A stretch of DNA of 64,000 bases from contig NZ_JNYE01000005.1 of assembly GCF_000717185.1 (NCBI RefSeq), positions 62,001-126,000 of the forward strand. The letters run 5' to 3'. The notes beneath the pieces were generated by a model that searched no databases, had not been told where the DNA came from, and saw nothing but the letters and a program-made list of their open reading frames with translations. Below are positions 41,479 to 50,898 of the stretch, one piece after another; the first letter of the stretch is position 1; each line of letters begins with the position of its first letter. The position numbers and the translations under genes were made by a program. This DNA is from Kitasatospora phosalacinea (GTDB taxonomy: Bacteria > Actinomycetota > Actinomycetes > Streptomycetales > Streptomycetaceae).

Positions 41479-41879
41479 CCGCTACCTCACCTCTCGTCCG
41501 CCGCCCTGCGGGTGACGGTGCGTCCGCTGTGTCGCTCCACCACGACGGCCCTGGTCGCACGCCGCGTGGGCCCGGGGCTCGCGGTCCGGACGATCAAGGG
41601 TATCGCCCGGTGCCGCCGGGCCGCAGCCCTCTTGACAGCAAGCGGACCGGGCCCCGACGGTCCGTCACCGCCCGGCCACGCCGCGCCGACGGGCCGGGCC
41701 GCCGGGACACCCGTTCGGGCGAACCACGCGCGGATGGACGAGGAGTTCGGGCCGCCGCCGGGGAGTATGCGGATGTGCCGTGCGTCACCTGGTTGCCGCC
41801 CCGCACATGGCCGGGCGCTCCGCCGGGAATCCCCCACAGGAGCGCCAGTTCGCCTCTTGCGCAAGGAAGTTGAGGACTC
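41479..41879. other. Intergenic region between the HEPN gene and glgX
   Basis: 401 bp divergent region with no convincing gene. TTGACA occurs at 41632-41637 but has no good -10 at the right distance. It presumably carries the promoters of both genes; no clear palindrome was found. Confidence 0.5.
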
Positions 41880-43988
41880 ATGCAGGTCTGGCCGGGGCAA
41901 CCGTACCCGCTCGGTGCCACCTATGACGGCGCGGGCACCAACTTCGCCGTGTTCTCCGAGAGCGCGCACCGGATCGAGCTCTGCCTGCTCGCCGAGGACG
42001 GCACCGAGACGGTGGTCGAGCTCCGCGAGACCGACGCCTTCGTCCGGCACGCCTACCTCCCGGGCGTGCAGCCCGGCCAGCGCTACGGCTTCCGCGTGCA
42101 CGGCCCGTACCGGCCGGGCCTGGGCCAGCGGCACAACGCCGCGAAGCTGCTGCTCGACCCGTACGCGAAGGCGATGAGCGGGCACGTCGACTGGGACGAG
42201 TCGGTGTACGGCTACCACTTCGGCGCGCCCGAGCGGCGCAACGACCTGGACTCGGCGCCGCACACCATGCACTCGGTGGTGATCAACCCGTACTTCGACT
42301 GGGGCACCGACCGGCCGCCGCGCACCGACTACCACCGCACCGTGGTGTACGAGGCGCACGTCAAGGGCCTGACCAGGCGGCACCCGGGCATCCCGGAGGA
42401 GATCCGCGGCACGTACGCGGGCCTGGCGCACCCGGCGGTGATCGAGCACCTGGCGAAGCTGGGCGTGACCGCGATCGAGCTGATGCCGGTGCACCAGTTC
42501 GTCCGCGACCACCGGCTGCGCGACCTGGGGCTGTCGAACTACTGGGGCTACAACTCGGTCGGCTTCTTCGCCCCGCACTCCTCGTACTCCTCCACCGGCG
42601 ACCGCGGGCAGCAGGTGCAGGAGTTCAAGTCGATGGTGAAGGCGCTGCACGCGGCCGGGATCGAGGTGATCCTCGACGTGGTCTACAACCACACCGCGGA
42701 GGGCAACCACCTGGGCCCGACGCTCTCCTTCCGCGGCCTGGACAACGCCTCGTACTACCGGCTCGCCAAGGACCGGCGCTTCTACGAGGACACCACCGGC
42801 ACCGGCAACTCGCTGCTGATGCGCAGCCCGCACGTGCTCCAGATGATCATGGACTCGCTGCGCTACTGGGTCACCGAGATGCACGTGGACGGCTTCCGCT
42901 TCGACCTGGCCGCGACGCTGGCCCGGCAGTTCCACGAGGTCGACCGGCTCTCCTCGTTCTTCGACCTCGTCCAGCAGGACCCGGTGGTCTCCCAGGCCAA
43001 GCTGATCGCCGAGCCCTGGGACCTCGGCGAGGGCGGCTACCAGGTCGGCAACTTCCCGCCGCTGTGGACCGAGTGGAACGGCAAGTACCGCGACACCGTC
43101 CGCGACTTCTGGCGCGGCGAGCCCGCGACGCTGGCCGAGTTCGGCTCCCGGCTGACCGGCTCCTCCGACCTCTACCAGGACGACGGCCGCCGCCCGATCG
43201 CCTCGATCAACTTCGTCACCTGCCACGACGGCTTCACCCTGCGCGACCTGGTCTCCTACAACGGCAAGCACAACGAGGCCAACCACGAGGACAACCGGGA
43301 CGGCGAGTCGCACAACCGCTCCTGGAACTGCGGCGCCGAGGGCCCCACCACCGACCCCGCCGTCCTCGACCTGCGGGCCCGCCAGCAGCGCAACTTCATC
43401 GCCACCCTGATGCTCTCCCAGGGCGTCCCGATGCTCTGCCACGGCGACGAGGCCGGGCGCACCCAGCGCGGCAACAACAACGCCTACTGCCAGGACTCCG
43501 AGCTGACCTGGGTCGACTGGGAGGGCGCGGACGCCGCGCTGCTGGAGTTCACCCAGGGCATGATCTGGCTGCGCCGCGACCACCCGGTCTTCCGCCGCCG
43601 CCGCTTCTTCCACGGCCGCCCGGTCTCCGGCCCGCACGCCGACCTCACCGACATCGCCTGGTTCACGCCCGCGGGCGAGGAGATGACCGAGCGGGACTGG
43701 TCCACCTCGTACGCGAAGTCGCTGACCGTCTTCCTCAACGGCAACGCCATCTCCGAGCCGGACCGGCGCGGCGGCAAGATCGTCGACGACTCCTTCCTGC
43801 TGATGTTCAACGCCCACTTCGAACCGCTCACCTTCACCGTCCCCGCCGGTCACGGCGAGGCCTGGCAGGTCGTCGTCGACACCGCCCTCCCCGCCCTCCC
43901 CCCGCGCGGCGCCGGCCCCCGCGTCAAGGCCGGCGACACCCTGCGCCTGCCCGACCGCGCGCTGCTGGTGCTCCAGCGCCCGGCGTAG
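41880..43988 (+). CDS. glgX: Glycogen debranching enzyme GlgX
   Basis: 702 residues, normal length. An N-terminal CBM48-like domain (LGATYDGAGTNFAVFSESA) precedes a GH13 barrel with DGFRFDLA (nucleophile Asp), LIAEPWDLG (acid Glu) and FVTCHDGFTL (stabiliser Asp). It cuts alpha-1,6 branches of glycogen after phosphorylase shortening, giving maltodextrins that TreY and TreZ can convert. The region before ATG 41880 has GTTGAGGAC. Confidence 0.95.
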   Translation: MQVWPGQPYPLGATYDGAGTNFAVFSESAHRIELCLLAEDGTETVVELRETDAFVRHAYLPGVQPGQRYGFRVHGPYRPGLGQRHNAAKLLLDPYAKAMSGHVDWDESVYGYHFGAPERRNDLDSAPHTMHSVVINPYFDWGTDRPPRTDYHRTVVYEAHVKGLTRRHPGIPEEIRGTYAGLAHPAVIEHLAKLGVTAIELMPVHQFVRDHRLRDLGLSNYWGYNSVGFFAPHSSYSSTGDRGQQVQEFKSMVKALHAAGIEVILDVVYNHTAEGNHLGPTLSFRGLDNASYYRLAKDRRFYEDTTGTGNSLLMRSPHVLQMIMDSLRYWVTEMHVDGFRFDLAATLARQFHEVDRLSSFFDLVQQDPVVSQAKLIAEPWDLGEGGYQVGNFPPLWTEWNGKYRDTVRDFWRGEPATLAEFGSRLTGSSDLYQDDGRRPIASINFVTCHDGFTLRDLVSYNGKHNEANHEDNRDGESHNRSWNCGAEGPTTDPAVLDLRARQQRNFIATLMLSQGVPMLCHGDEAGRTQRGNNNAYCQDSELTWVDWEGADAALLEFTQGMIWLRRDHPVFRRRRFFHGRPVSGPHADLTDIAWFTPAGEEMTERDWSTSYAKSLTVFLNGNAISEPDRRGGKIVDDSFLLMFNAHFEPLTFTVPAGHGEAWQVVVDTALPALPPRGAGPRVKAGDTLRLPDRALLVLQRPA

Positions 43989-44039
43989 TGCTCCGGTTCG
44001 CCCCCGACCGGTACGCCTAACCGCGCCCGGGCCCGGGTA

Positions 44040-44077
44040 ACCCCCTCTGCAGCGTGAAACCGCAGATCAGAGGGGGT
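44040..44077 (+). terminator. Hairpin after glgX, overlapping the SDR ribosome binding site
   Basis: ACCCCCTCTG (44040-44049) pairs with CAGAGGGGGT (44068-44077) with an 18-nt loop. It can end glgX transcription. Its 3' arm contains GAGGGGG, the ribosome binding site for GTG 44083, so it may also affect translation of that gene. Confidence 0.6.
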
Positions 44078-44082
44078 ACGAA

Positions 44083-44925
44083 GTGTCTCGTCGGTGGTTG
44101 GTGACCGGGTGTTCGTCGGGGCTGGGGCTGGCGCTGGCGCGGGCGGTGGTGGCGGCCGGGGACCGGATCGTGGCGACCAGCCGGGGGGCCTCGCCGCTGG
44201 ACGCGCTGGCGGCGCAGTTCCCGGCGCAGGTGGTGCCGGCCCGGCTGGAGCTGCGCAGCGCGGCGGACTGCGCGGCGGTGGTGGAGCTGGCCCGCGAGCG
44301 CCTGGGCGGGGTGGACGTGCTGGTGAACAACGCCGGGGTGGGCCTGTTCGGGGCGGTGGAGGAGGTCTCGGACGCGGAGCTGCGCGACCAGCTGGAGGTG
44401 CTGGCGGTGGCGCCGTGGCGGCTGGCCCGGCTGGTGCTGCCGCTGATGCGGGCGCAGGGCGGCGGGCACGTGGTGAACGTCTCCTCGGTGGGCGGCCGGA
44501 TGGCCTTCCCCGGCCTGGGGGCGTACGTGGCGGGCAAGTTCGCGCTGGAGGGGGCGAGCCTGGCGCTGGCGGCGGAGGCCGCGCCGTTCGGGGTGCGGGT
44601 GACGGTGGTGGAGCCGGGCGGTTTCGCCACCTCGTACGGGAACTCGCTGGCCGAGGCGGCGGGGCGGCTGCCGGAGTACGGGGAGGCGCTGGCGCCGATG
44701 CGCGCGGCGCTGCGCGGCATGGCGGGGGACGCGGAGCTGAACCGGCCGGAGGCGTTCGCGGAGCTGGTGCTGCGGGTCGTCGCGGCGGGGTCGGGCCCGG
44801 TGCGGGTGCCGGTGGGGCCGGACGCGTACGCGATGGTGGAGGCGGCGCTGACCGGGGAGGCGGCGGAGCTGGCGGCGGCCCGGGCGCTGGCGGGCGAGGG
44901 GGTCGCGGAGCCCGATCCGGTCTGA
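44083..44925 (+). CDS. Short-chain dehydrogenase/reductase
   Basis: 280 residues. Classical SDR: cofactor loop TGCSSGLGLALA (8-19), NNAGVGLFG, VSSVGG with the catalytic Ser, and YVAGK (Tyr148, Lys152). It resembles the oxidoreductases of the short-chain SDR family with C-terminal variable substrate part. The substrate is not identifiable. Codons are more GC-rich in third position than average here. It lies in the same direction as glgX and treY but is not obviously part of their pathway. Confidence 0.88.
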   Translation: MSRRWLVTGCSSGLGLALARAVVAAGDRIVATSRGASPLDALAAQFPAQVVPARLELRSAADCAAVVELARERLGGVDVLVNNAGVGLFGAVEEVSDAELRDQLEVLAVAPWRLARLVLPLMRAQGGGHVVNVSSVGGRMAFPGLGAYVAGKFALEGASLALAAEAAPFGVRVTVVEPGGFATSYGNSLAEAAGRLPEYGEALAPMRAALRGMAGDAELNRPEAFAELVLRVVAAGSGPVRVPVGPDAYAMVEAALTGEAAELAAARALAGEGVAEPDPV

Positions 44926-45012
44926 GCGCGGGGGGGCGCCGCGCGCCCGTTCGGCGCCCGTTCGGCGCAGTGCGGGCGGTAGGGGCGGGGCGGCCAGGGT
45001 AGGCATGCGGGT

Positions 45013-47403
45013 ATGACCTCAGCCGCCGCACGCCCCGAGCCGGCCGGTACCCCGACGGCCAGTTACCGGCTCCAGCTGCAGCCGGAGTTCACGCTGCACG
45101 ACGCCCGCCGGGCGGTGCCGTACCTGGCGGCGCTCGGCGTGTCGCACCTGCACCTGTCGCCGCTGCTGGAGGCGGTGGCGGGGTCGACGCACGGGTACGA
45201 CACGCTCGACCACAGCCGGATCAGCGAGCAGCTGGGCGGCGAGGGGGCGCTGCGCGAGCTGGCCGCGGAGGCGGCGGCGCACGGGCTGGCGCTGATCGCG
45301 GACGTGGTGCCGAACCACATGGCGCTGCCGGTGCCGGAGCGGCTGAACGGGCCGCTGTGGCAGGTGCTGAAGAACGGCCCGGACGACCCGTTCGCGGCCT
45401 GGTTCGACATCGACTGGACGGCCCAGCCGGGCCCGGTGGACGCGCCGGAGCGGGGGCGGCTGCTGCTGCCGCTGCTGGGCGACCGGCTGGGCGCGGTGCT
45501 GGGGCAGCTGGCGGTGGACGGCGGGGTGCTGCGCTACCACGAGCACGAGTTCCCGCTGCGGCCCGGCACCGAGGGGCTGCCGCTGCCGGAGCTGCTGGAG
45601 CGGCAGTGGTACCGGCTGTGCTGGTGGCAGCTGGCCGACGAGCAGGTCAACTACCGCCGCTTCTTCACCGTCAACGACCTGATCGCCGTCCGGGTGGAGG
45701 TCCCGGAGGTGTTCGAGGCGACGCACGGGGTGCTGCTGCGGCTGCACCGGGAGGGCGTGCTGGCGGGCTTCCGGATCGACCACCCGGACGGGCTGGCGGA
45801 TCCGCGCGGCTACCTGCGGCGGCTCGCGGAGGCCACCGGCGGGGCGTACACGGTGGTGGAGAAGATCCTGACCGGGGACGAGGCGCTGCCCGCGGACTGG
45901 CCGTGCGCGGGGACGACGGGGTACGACGCGCTGCGCCGGATCGACGGGGTGCTGACCGACCGGCGGGGCGCGGAGAAGCTGTTCGCGGCCTACCGGCGGG
46001 ACGTGGGCGAGGCGGCCGGTCCGGCGGAGGCGGGCCGGGCCGGGCGGGCCGAGATGGTCGCGCCGGGCGGGGCGCTGTCGGCGGAGACCGAGCGGCTGGC
46101 CCGCCTGGTGGGGCGGATCTGCGCGGAGGGCCCGGAGCTGGCGGACCACGCGCCGCTGGCGGTGCGCCGGGCGCTGGAGGAGCTGCTGGCCGGCTACCCG
46201 GTGTACCGGCCGTACGTGGTGCCGGGCGAGGACGCCCCGGCCGAGGCGCGGGCGGCGCTGGCGGCCCCGCCGGACGGCTCGGACACCGCCCTGCTGGTGC
46301 GGGCGCTGGCGCTGGGCGGGCTGGGGCGGTCGGCGGCGAAGGACGAGTTCTGCCACCGGTTCGGGCAGACCGCGTCGGCGGTGGCGGCGAAGGGCGTGGA
46401 GGACACCGCGTTCTACCGGTTCAACGCGCTGCTGTCGCTGAACGAGGTGGGCGGCCTGCCGGAGCGTCCGGGCGTGTCGGTGGCGGAGTTCCACCACTGG
46501 TGCGCGGAGCAGGAGCGGCTGTGGCCGGGCGCGATGACGGCGCTGTCCACGCACGACACCAAGCGCAGCGCGGACGCCCGGGCCCGTCTGGCGGTGCTGG
46601 CGGAGCTGCCGGAGGTGTGGGCGGCGGAGTGCGCGGCGTGGACGCTGGCGGCGGGGCCGTGCGCGGACCGCTCGACGGCCTGGCTGCTGTGGCAGACGCT
46701 GCTGGCGGCGTGGCCGCTGTCCGAGGAGCGGCTGCTGGGGGTGGTGCTGAAGTCGGTGCGGGAGGCGAAGCGGCGCACCTCGTGGAAGGAGCCGGACACC
46801 GGGTTCGAGGGCTGGCTGACGCAGTACCTGCGGGGGGCGCTGGCCAATCCGGGACTGTGCCCGCGGATCGCCGGGTTCGCCGGGCTGATCGCGCCGTTCG
46901 CCCGGGTGAACTCGCTGTCGGCGGCGCTGCTGCACCTGCTGGCGCCGGGCGTGCCGGACGTGTTCCAGGGTGGCGAGGAGCCGCTGTACACGCTGGTCGA
47001 CCCGGACAACCGGGCGCCGGTGGACCTGGGCGCGCTGGCGGTGCGGCTGACCGACTCGCCGGAGCCGCGCCCGGGCGACCTGGCCCGGGAGAAGCTGCAC
47101 CTGACCACCACGGCCCTGCACCTGCGCCGCACCCGCGAGCTGGGCTCGTACCGGCCGCTGGCGGCGGACGGCCCGGCCGCGGAGCACCTGGTGGCGTTCG
47201 GGCGGGGCGAGCGGGTGCTGTGCGCGGCGACCCGGCTGCCGTACGGGCTGCACCGGGCGGGCGGCTGGCGCGAGACCACGCTGGAGCTGCCGCCGGGCCG
47301 CTGGACGGACCTGCTGACGGACCGCCACTTCACCGGCGGCCCGGTCGAACTGTCTTACCTGTTCCGGCAGTTGCCGGTGGCGTTGCTCTCGGAGGGGTCG
47401 TGA
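45013..47403 (+). CDS. treY: Malto-oligosyltrehalose synthase
   Basis: 796 residues, the standard TreY length. It turns the reducing end of a maltodextrin into a trehalosyl end. GH13 features: GVSHLHLSPLLEAVAGSTHG, ADVVPNHMA, FRIDHPDGLADP (nucleophile), VEKIL (Glu) and TALSTHDTKRS. ATG 45013 lies 7 nt after a TAGGCA -10-like box, so may be leaderless. Its TGA overlaps the ATG of treZ by one base. Confidence 0.95.
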   Translation: MTSAAARPEPAGTPTASYRLQLQPEFTLHDARRAVPYLAALGVSHLHLSPLLEAVAGSTHGYDTLDHSRISEQLGGEGALRELAAEAAAHGLALIADVVPNHMALPVPERLNGPLWQVLKNGPDDPFAAWFDIDWTAQPGPVDAPERGRLLLPLLGDRLGAVLGQLAVDGGVLRYHEHEFPLRPGTEGLPLPELLERQWYRLCWWQLADEQVNYRRFFTVNDLIAVRVEVPEVFEATHGVLLRLHREGVLAGFRIDHPDGLADPRGYLRRLAEATGGAYTVVEKILTGDEALPADWPCAGTTGYDALRRIDGVLTDRRGAEKLFAAYRRDVGEAAGPAEAGRAGRAEMVAPGGALSAETERLARLVGRICAEGPELADHAPLAVRRALEELLAGYPVYRPYVVPGEDAPAEARAALAAPPDGSDTALLVRALALGGLGRSAAKDEFCHRFGQTASAVAAKGVEDTAFYRFNALLSLNEVGGLPERPGVSVAEFHHWCAEQERLWPGAMTALSTHDTKRSADARARLAVLAELPEVWAAECAAWTLAAGPCADRSTAWLLWQTLLAAWPLSEERLLGVVLKSVREAKRRTSWKEPDTGFEGWLTQYLRGALANPGLCPRIAGFAGLIAPFARVNSLSAALLHLLAPGVPDVFQGGEEPLYTLVDPDNRAPVDLGALAVRLTDSPEPRPGDLAREKLHLTTTALHLRRTRELGSYRPLAADGPAAEHLVAFGRGERVLCAATRLPYGLHRAGGWRETTLELPPGRWTDLLTDRHFTGGPVELSYLFRQLPVALLSEGS

Positions 47404-49139
47404 TGCGGTACCAGGTGTGGGCGCCGGACGCCAAGGTGGTCGAGGTCGAGGTCGGGGCGGTCCCGTACCTGCTGGAGCGCGACCCGGCCCGGCCGGGCTG
47501 GTGGCGCGGCGAGGCGCCGGAGGGCGACTACGGGTTCCGGCTGAACGGGGGCCGGGCGCTGCCGGACCCGCGCTCGGCCCGGCAGCCGTTCGGCCCGGAC
47601 GGGCTGAGCCGCCCCGTCGACCACGCGGCGTTCGCCTGGTCGGAGACGGCCTGGCGGGGGCGCCCGCTGCCGGGCTCGGTGGTGTACGAGCTGCACGTCG
47701 GGACGTTCACCCTGGAGGGGACGTTCGACGCGGCCGCCGAGAAGCTCGACCACCTGGTCGAACTGGGCGTCGACTTCGTCGAGTTGATGCCGGTGTGCGC
47801 CTTCCCGGGCCGCTCCGGCTGGGGGTACGACGGGGTGGACCTGTGGGCGGTGCACGAGCCGTACGGCGGCCCGGACGGGCTGAAGCGCTTCGTGGACGCG
47901 GCGCACCGGCGCGGCCTGGGCGTGGTGCTGGACGTGGTGCACAACCACCTCGGCCCGTCCGGCAACTACCTTCCGCAGTACGGCCCGTACTTCACCGACC
48001 GGCACCAGACGCCGTGGGGTTCGGCGGTCAACCTGGACGCGCCGGGCTCGGACGAGGTGCGGGCGTTCCTGGTCGGCAGCGCGCTGGCCTGGCTGCGCGA
48101 CTACCGGATCGACGGGCTGCGACTGGACGCGGTGCACGCCCTGGTGGACACCCGGGCCCGGCACTTCCTGGAGGAACTCGCCGCCGAGGTGCAGAAGTTG
48201 GCGCAGGCGACCGGGCGCCCGCTGTTCCTGGTCGGCGAGTCCGACCTGAACGACCCGCGCACCACCGCCGCCCGGGAGGCGGGCGGGCAGGGCCTGGACG
48301 CGCAGTGGAGCGACGACTTCCACCACGCGCTGCACTGCCTGCTGACCGGCGAATCGCAGGGCTACTACGCGGACTTCGCCGCCGACCCGTACGCGGCGCT
48401 CGCCAAGACGCTCACCCAGGGCTTCTTCCACGACGGGAGCTGGTCCTCGTTCCGGGGCCGCTCGCACGGCCGCCCGTTCCCGCCGGAGCGCGGGCACCGG
48501 CTGCTGGGCTACGCGCAGACCCACGACCAGGTCGGCAACCGGGCCACCGGCGACCGGCTCTCCGCGGCGCTGCCGCCGGGACGGCTGGCGGCGGCCGCGG
48601 CGCTGGTGCTGACCTCGCCGTTCACGCCGATGCTGTTCATGGGCGAGGAGTGGGGCGCGGGCACGCCCTGGCAGTACTTCACCGACCACACCGACCCGCA
48701 GTTGGCCGAGGCCGTCCGGCAGGGGCGGCGGCGGGAGTTCGCCGAGCACGGCTGGCGGGCCGAGGACGTGCCCGATCCGCAGAGCCCGGCCACCGTCGCC
48801 GCCTCCACCCTGGACTGGTCCGAGCCCGGGCGCGCACCGCACGCCGAACTGCTCGCCTGGTACCGGCAGTTGATCCGGCTGCGGCGCACCGCCCCGGAGC
48901 TCGCGGACGGCGACCTGGCGGCGGTGCGGGTGCGCCACGACGCGGCGGCCGGCTGGCTGGCGGTGCACCGCGGCCGCTACCGGGTGCTGGTGCGGCTCGG
49001 CGGCGGCCCGCAGCCGCTGCCCGTCCCGCTGGAGGGCGAACTCGCCGCGCTGGAGGCCTCGTTCGGCGAGGTCGCGGCCGGGCCGAACGGCGCGGTGCTG
49101 CTCGGCCCGGACGCGGTGGCGGTCGTCCGCACCGCCTGA
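47403..49139 (+). CDS. treZ: Malto-oligosyltrehalose trehalohydrolase
   Basis: 578 residues. It cuts free trehalose from the chain end made by TreY. After a short CBM48-like domain (YQVWAPDAKVVEVEV) comes a GH13 barrel with GLRLDAVHAL (nucleophile Asp), LVGESDLND (acid Glu) and TQTHDQVGN-type stabiliser Asp (AQTHDQVGNRA). Coupled to treY by a 1-base overlap. The operon has no treX-like debrancher; the separate glgX upstream may fill that role. Confidence 0.95.
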   Translation: MRYQVWAPDAKVVEVEVGAVPYLLERDPARPGWWRGEAPEGDYGFRLNGGRALPDPRSARQPFGPDGLSRPVDHAAFAWSETAWRGRPLPGSVVYELHVGTFTLEGTFDAAAEKLDHLVELGVDFVELMPVCAFPGRSGWGYDGVDLWAVHEPYGGPDGLKRFVDAAHRRGLGVVLDVVHNHLGPSGNYLPQYGPYFTDRHQTPWGSAVNLDAPGSDEVRAFLVGSALAWLRDYRIDGLRLDAVHALVDTRARHFLEELAAEVQKLAQATGRPLFLVGESDLNDPRTTAAREAGGQGLDAQWSDDFHHALHCLLTGESQGYYADFAADPYAALAKTLTQGFFHDGSWSSFRGRSHGRPFPPERGHRLLGYAQTHDQVGNRATGDRLSAALPPGRLAAAAALVLTSPFTPMLFMGEEWGAGTPWQYFTDHTDPQLAEAVRQGRRREFAEHGWRAEDVPDPQSPATVAASTLDWSEPGRAPHAELLAWYRQLIRLRRTAPELADGDLAAVRVRHDAAAGWLAVHRGRYRVLVRLGGGPQPLPVPLEGELAALEASFGEVAAGPNGAVLLGPDAVAVVRTA

Positions 49140-49141
49140 GC

Positions 49142-49170
49142 GGCCTGCGGGCCTGCGGGCCTGCGGGCCT
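49142..49170 (+). repeat. 8-bp tandem repeat after treZ
   Basis: GGCCTGCG is repeated three times with a partial fourth copy. It fills the gap between the convergent treZ and transketolase genes and has no hairpin shape. Confidence 0.8.
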
Positions 49171-50083
49171 ACCAGAGGTACTCGGCGATCCGGGCGTGCA
49201 GGCCCGCCGCGTCCAGGCCGTAGGCGGCCAGGTGCTCGGGGACCGAGCCGTAGTGCCGGTGCTCGGCCTGCGGGACGCCCAGGGACAGGACGCGGTGCGG
49301 CAGTTCGGCGAGCGCCCGGTGCGCCGCGCGCTCGGAGGTGCCCGCCAGGTAGGGCTCGACCAGCACCACGTCGGCCCGCTCGCCCAGCGCGGCGCGCAGG
49401 CCCGCCGCGTCGAACGGGCGGACGGTGGCCGCGTACAGCACCGTCACGTCCAGCGTCCCGGTGGCTTCCAGCACCGCGTCCAGCATCGGGCCGACCGCCA
49501 GCACCGTGCCCGCCGTCCGGGTCCCCTGCCGGACGGTCAGGAACCTGCCGGGGGCGACGGGCTGCGCCTCGGCGTTGCGGTGCTCGGAGAGCCGGACGTA
49601 CTGCAGGGTGTCGTCGGCGGCCACCGCGTGGCGCAGCAGCAGGTCCGCCTCGGCGGGGTGGCCGGGGACGTGGACGTGCCAGCCGGGGAGGGTGTCGAGC
49701 AGCGCGACGTCGCCCGGGGCCATGTGGGTGCGGCCGCCGGCCGGCCAGTCGTAGGAGCCGGCGGCGCTCACCAGGACCGCGCCGACGCCCTGGTGCACCA
49801 GGTCCAACTTCACCTGCTCGAAGGGCCGTTCGACCAGGAAGCTGGCGAAGGTGTGCGCGATCGGCCGCAGCCCGGTCAGCGCCAGGCCGCCCGCCGCGCC
49901 GATCAGCAGCTGCTCGCGGATGCCGACGTTCACCACCCGGTCGGGGTGGGCGCGGGCCGCCCCGGCGAACTGCGCCGTCCCGATGTCGGCGAGCACCAGC
50001 GCGGTGCGCGGGTCCCGCTCCAGCAGCTCGGTGACGGTCGCGCCGAACTGCTCGCGCATGGTCGCCTCGTGGGTGCTCTGCAT
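49169..50083 (-). CDS. Transketolase, C-terminal subunit (split enzyme)
   Basis: 304 residues holding the pyrimidine-binding and C-terminal transketolase domains: LVLADIGTAQFAG, NVGIREQLLIGAAGGLALTG with the Glu that activates thiamine diphosphate, and THMAPGDVALLDTLPGWHVH. It works with the N-terminal subunit encoded upstream (50103-50831). Split transketolases of this size are widespread in actinomycetes and archaea. The gap to the upstream gene is 19 nt and holds GAGAAG, so they are one operon. Confidence 0.88.
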   Translation of the reverse strand: MQSTHEATMREQFGATVTELLERDPRTALVLADIGTAQFAGAARAHPDRVVNVGIREQLLIGAAGGLALTGLRPIAHTFASFLVERPFEQVKLDLVHQGVGAVLVSAAGSYDWPAGGRTHMAPGDVALLDTLPGWHVHVPGHPAEADLLLRHAVAADDTLQYVRLSEHRNAEAQPVAPGRFLTVRQGTRTAGTVLAVGPMLDAVLEATGTLDVTVLYAATVRPFDAAGLRAALGERADVVLVEPYLAGTSERAAHRALAELPHRVLSLGVPQAEHRHYGSVPEHLAAYGLDAAGLHARIAEYLW

Positions 50084-50102
50084 GGTCTCTTCTCCCCTGC
50101 GC

Positions 50103-50831
50103 TCAGCCGTACTTGGGTTCGGTGCGGGCCACCACCGCGTGCGGGCGGCCCGGGTGCGGGGCGGTGAACGCCCGGTACAGCTGCTCGTGGTCGCGGCCGT
50201 CCACGGTCGCCGTCGACCAGCCCTCGGCCGCGAAGCGGGCCGCGATGCCGCCCCGCCAGCCGTGCGTGGCCGAGGAGTTGTCGATCACCACGGTGTGCAG
50301 CCGCTCCAGGCCGACCGCCCCGGCGAAGGCCACCGCCTCGTGGTTGGAGCCCTCGTCGAACTCGGCATCCCCGACCAGCACCCACACCGCCGGGCCGTCC
50401 AGCCCCTGCGCCCGCAGGCCCAGCGTCGTCCCCACCGCCAGCGGCAGGCCGTGCCCCAGCGAACCGGAGCCGATCTCCGCACCCGGCACCAGCAGCCGGT
50501 CCGGGTGGTGGCCCAGCGGCGAGTCGTAGGCGCCGAAGCTGCGCAGCAGCTCCACCGGGAAGAAGCCCTTCGCGGCCAGCACCGCGTAGTACGCCATCGG
50601 GCCGTGGCCCTTGGACAGCAGGAACCTGTCCCGCTCCGGCGCGTCCGCGGTGCCCGGGCCGACGTCCAGGACCCGGTCGTACAGCACCCACAGCGCGTCC
50701 AGGGTGGAGTGCGCGGCCGGGGAGTGCTTCTCGTCGCCCGCCATCAGCGCGATCAGGCCCGGCAGGTCGCCGTACCCGACGCGGCCGCCCGTGCGCGTCG
50801 CTCCGCGCGCCTCTGTCGTGTCGCTCGTCAT
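50103..50831 (-). CDS. Transketolase, N-terminal subunit (split enzyme)
   Basis: 242 residues with the diphosphate-binding domain: LSKGHGPMAYYAVLAAKGFF, GSGSLGHGLPLAVGTTLGLR and VLVGDAEFDEGSNHEAVAFA (the GDxE...N thiamine diphosphate/Mg motif). Together with the C-terminal subunit it moves two-carbon units between sugar phosphates in the pentose phosphate pathway. ATG 50831 lies 7 nt after a GAGGCT -10 box, with TTGACT 19 bp further up. The spacer between them is a SoxR-box-like palindrome. Confidence 0.88.
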   Translation of the reverse strand: MTSDTTEARGATRTGGRVGYGDLPGLIALMAGDEKHSPAAHSTLDALWVLYDRVLDVGPGTADAPERDRFLLSKGHGPMAYYAVLAAKGFFPVELLRSFGAYDSPLGHHPDRLLVPGAEIGSGSLGHGLPLAVGTTLGLRAQGLDGPAVWVLVGDAEFDEGSNHEAVAFAGAVGLERLHTVVIDNSSATHGWRGGIAARFAAEGWSTATVDGRDHEQLYRAFTAPHPGRPHAVVARTEPKYG

Positions 50832-50838
50832 GGGAGAG

Positions 50839-50890
50839 AGCCTCCAACTTCAAGCGCGCTTGAAGTCAAGCGCCCGCTCCCCGGTATCGT
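50839..50890. promoter_or_regulatory. SoxR box and divergent promoters of transketolase and soxR
   Basis: ACTTCAAGCGCGCTTGAAGT (50847-50866) is a perfect 20-bp palindrome resembling known SoxR boxes. On the minus strand it fills the 19-bp spacer between TTGACT (50869-50864) and GAGGCT (50844-50839), the stretched spacing that MerR-type activators correct. On the plus strand TTGAAG (50860), 19 bp and TATCGT (50885-50890) face soxR. Confidence 0.8.
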
Positions 50891-50898
50891 GCACGGCC

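Noticed and set aside
41487-43853. 788-codon frame antisense to glgX
   Set aside because: Val/Gly/His-rich composition is the usual antisense image of a GH13 gene; no start signals.
45019-47328. 769-codon frame antisense to treY
   Set aside because: Arg/Gln/Pro-rich shadow of treY.
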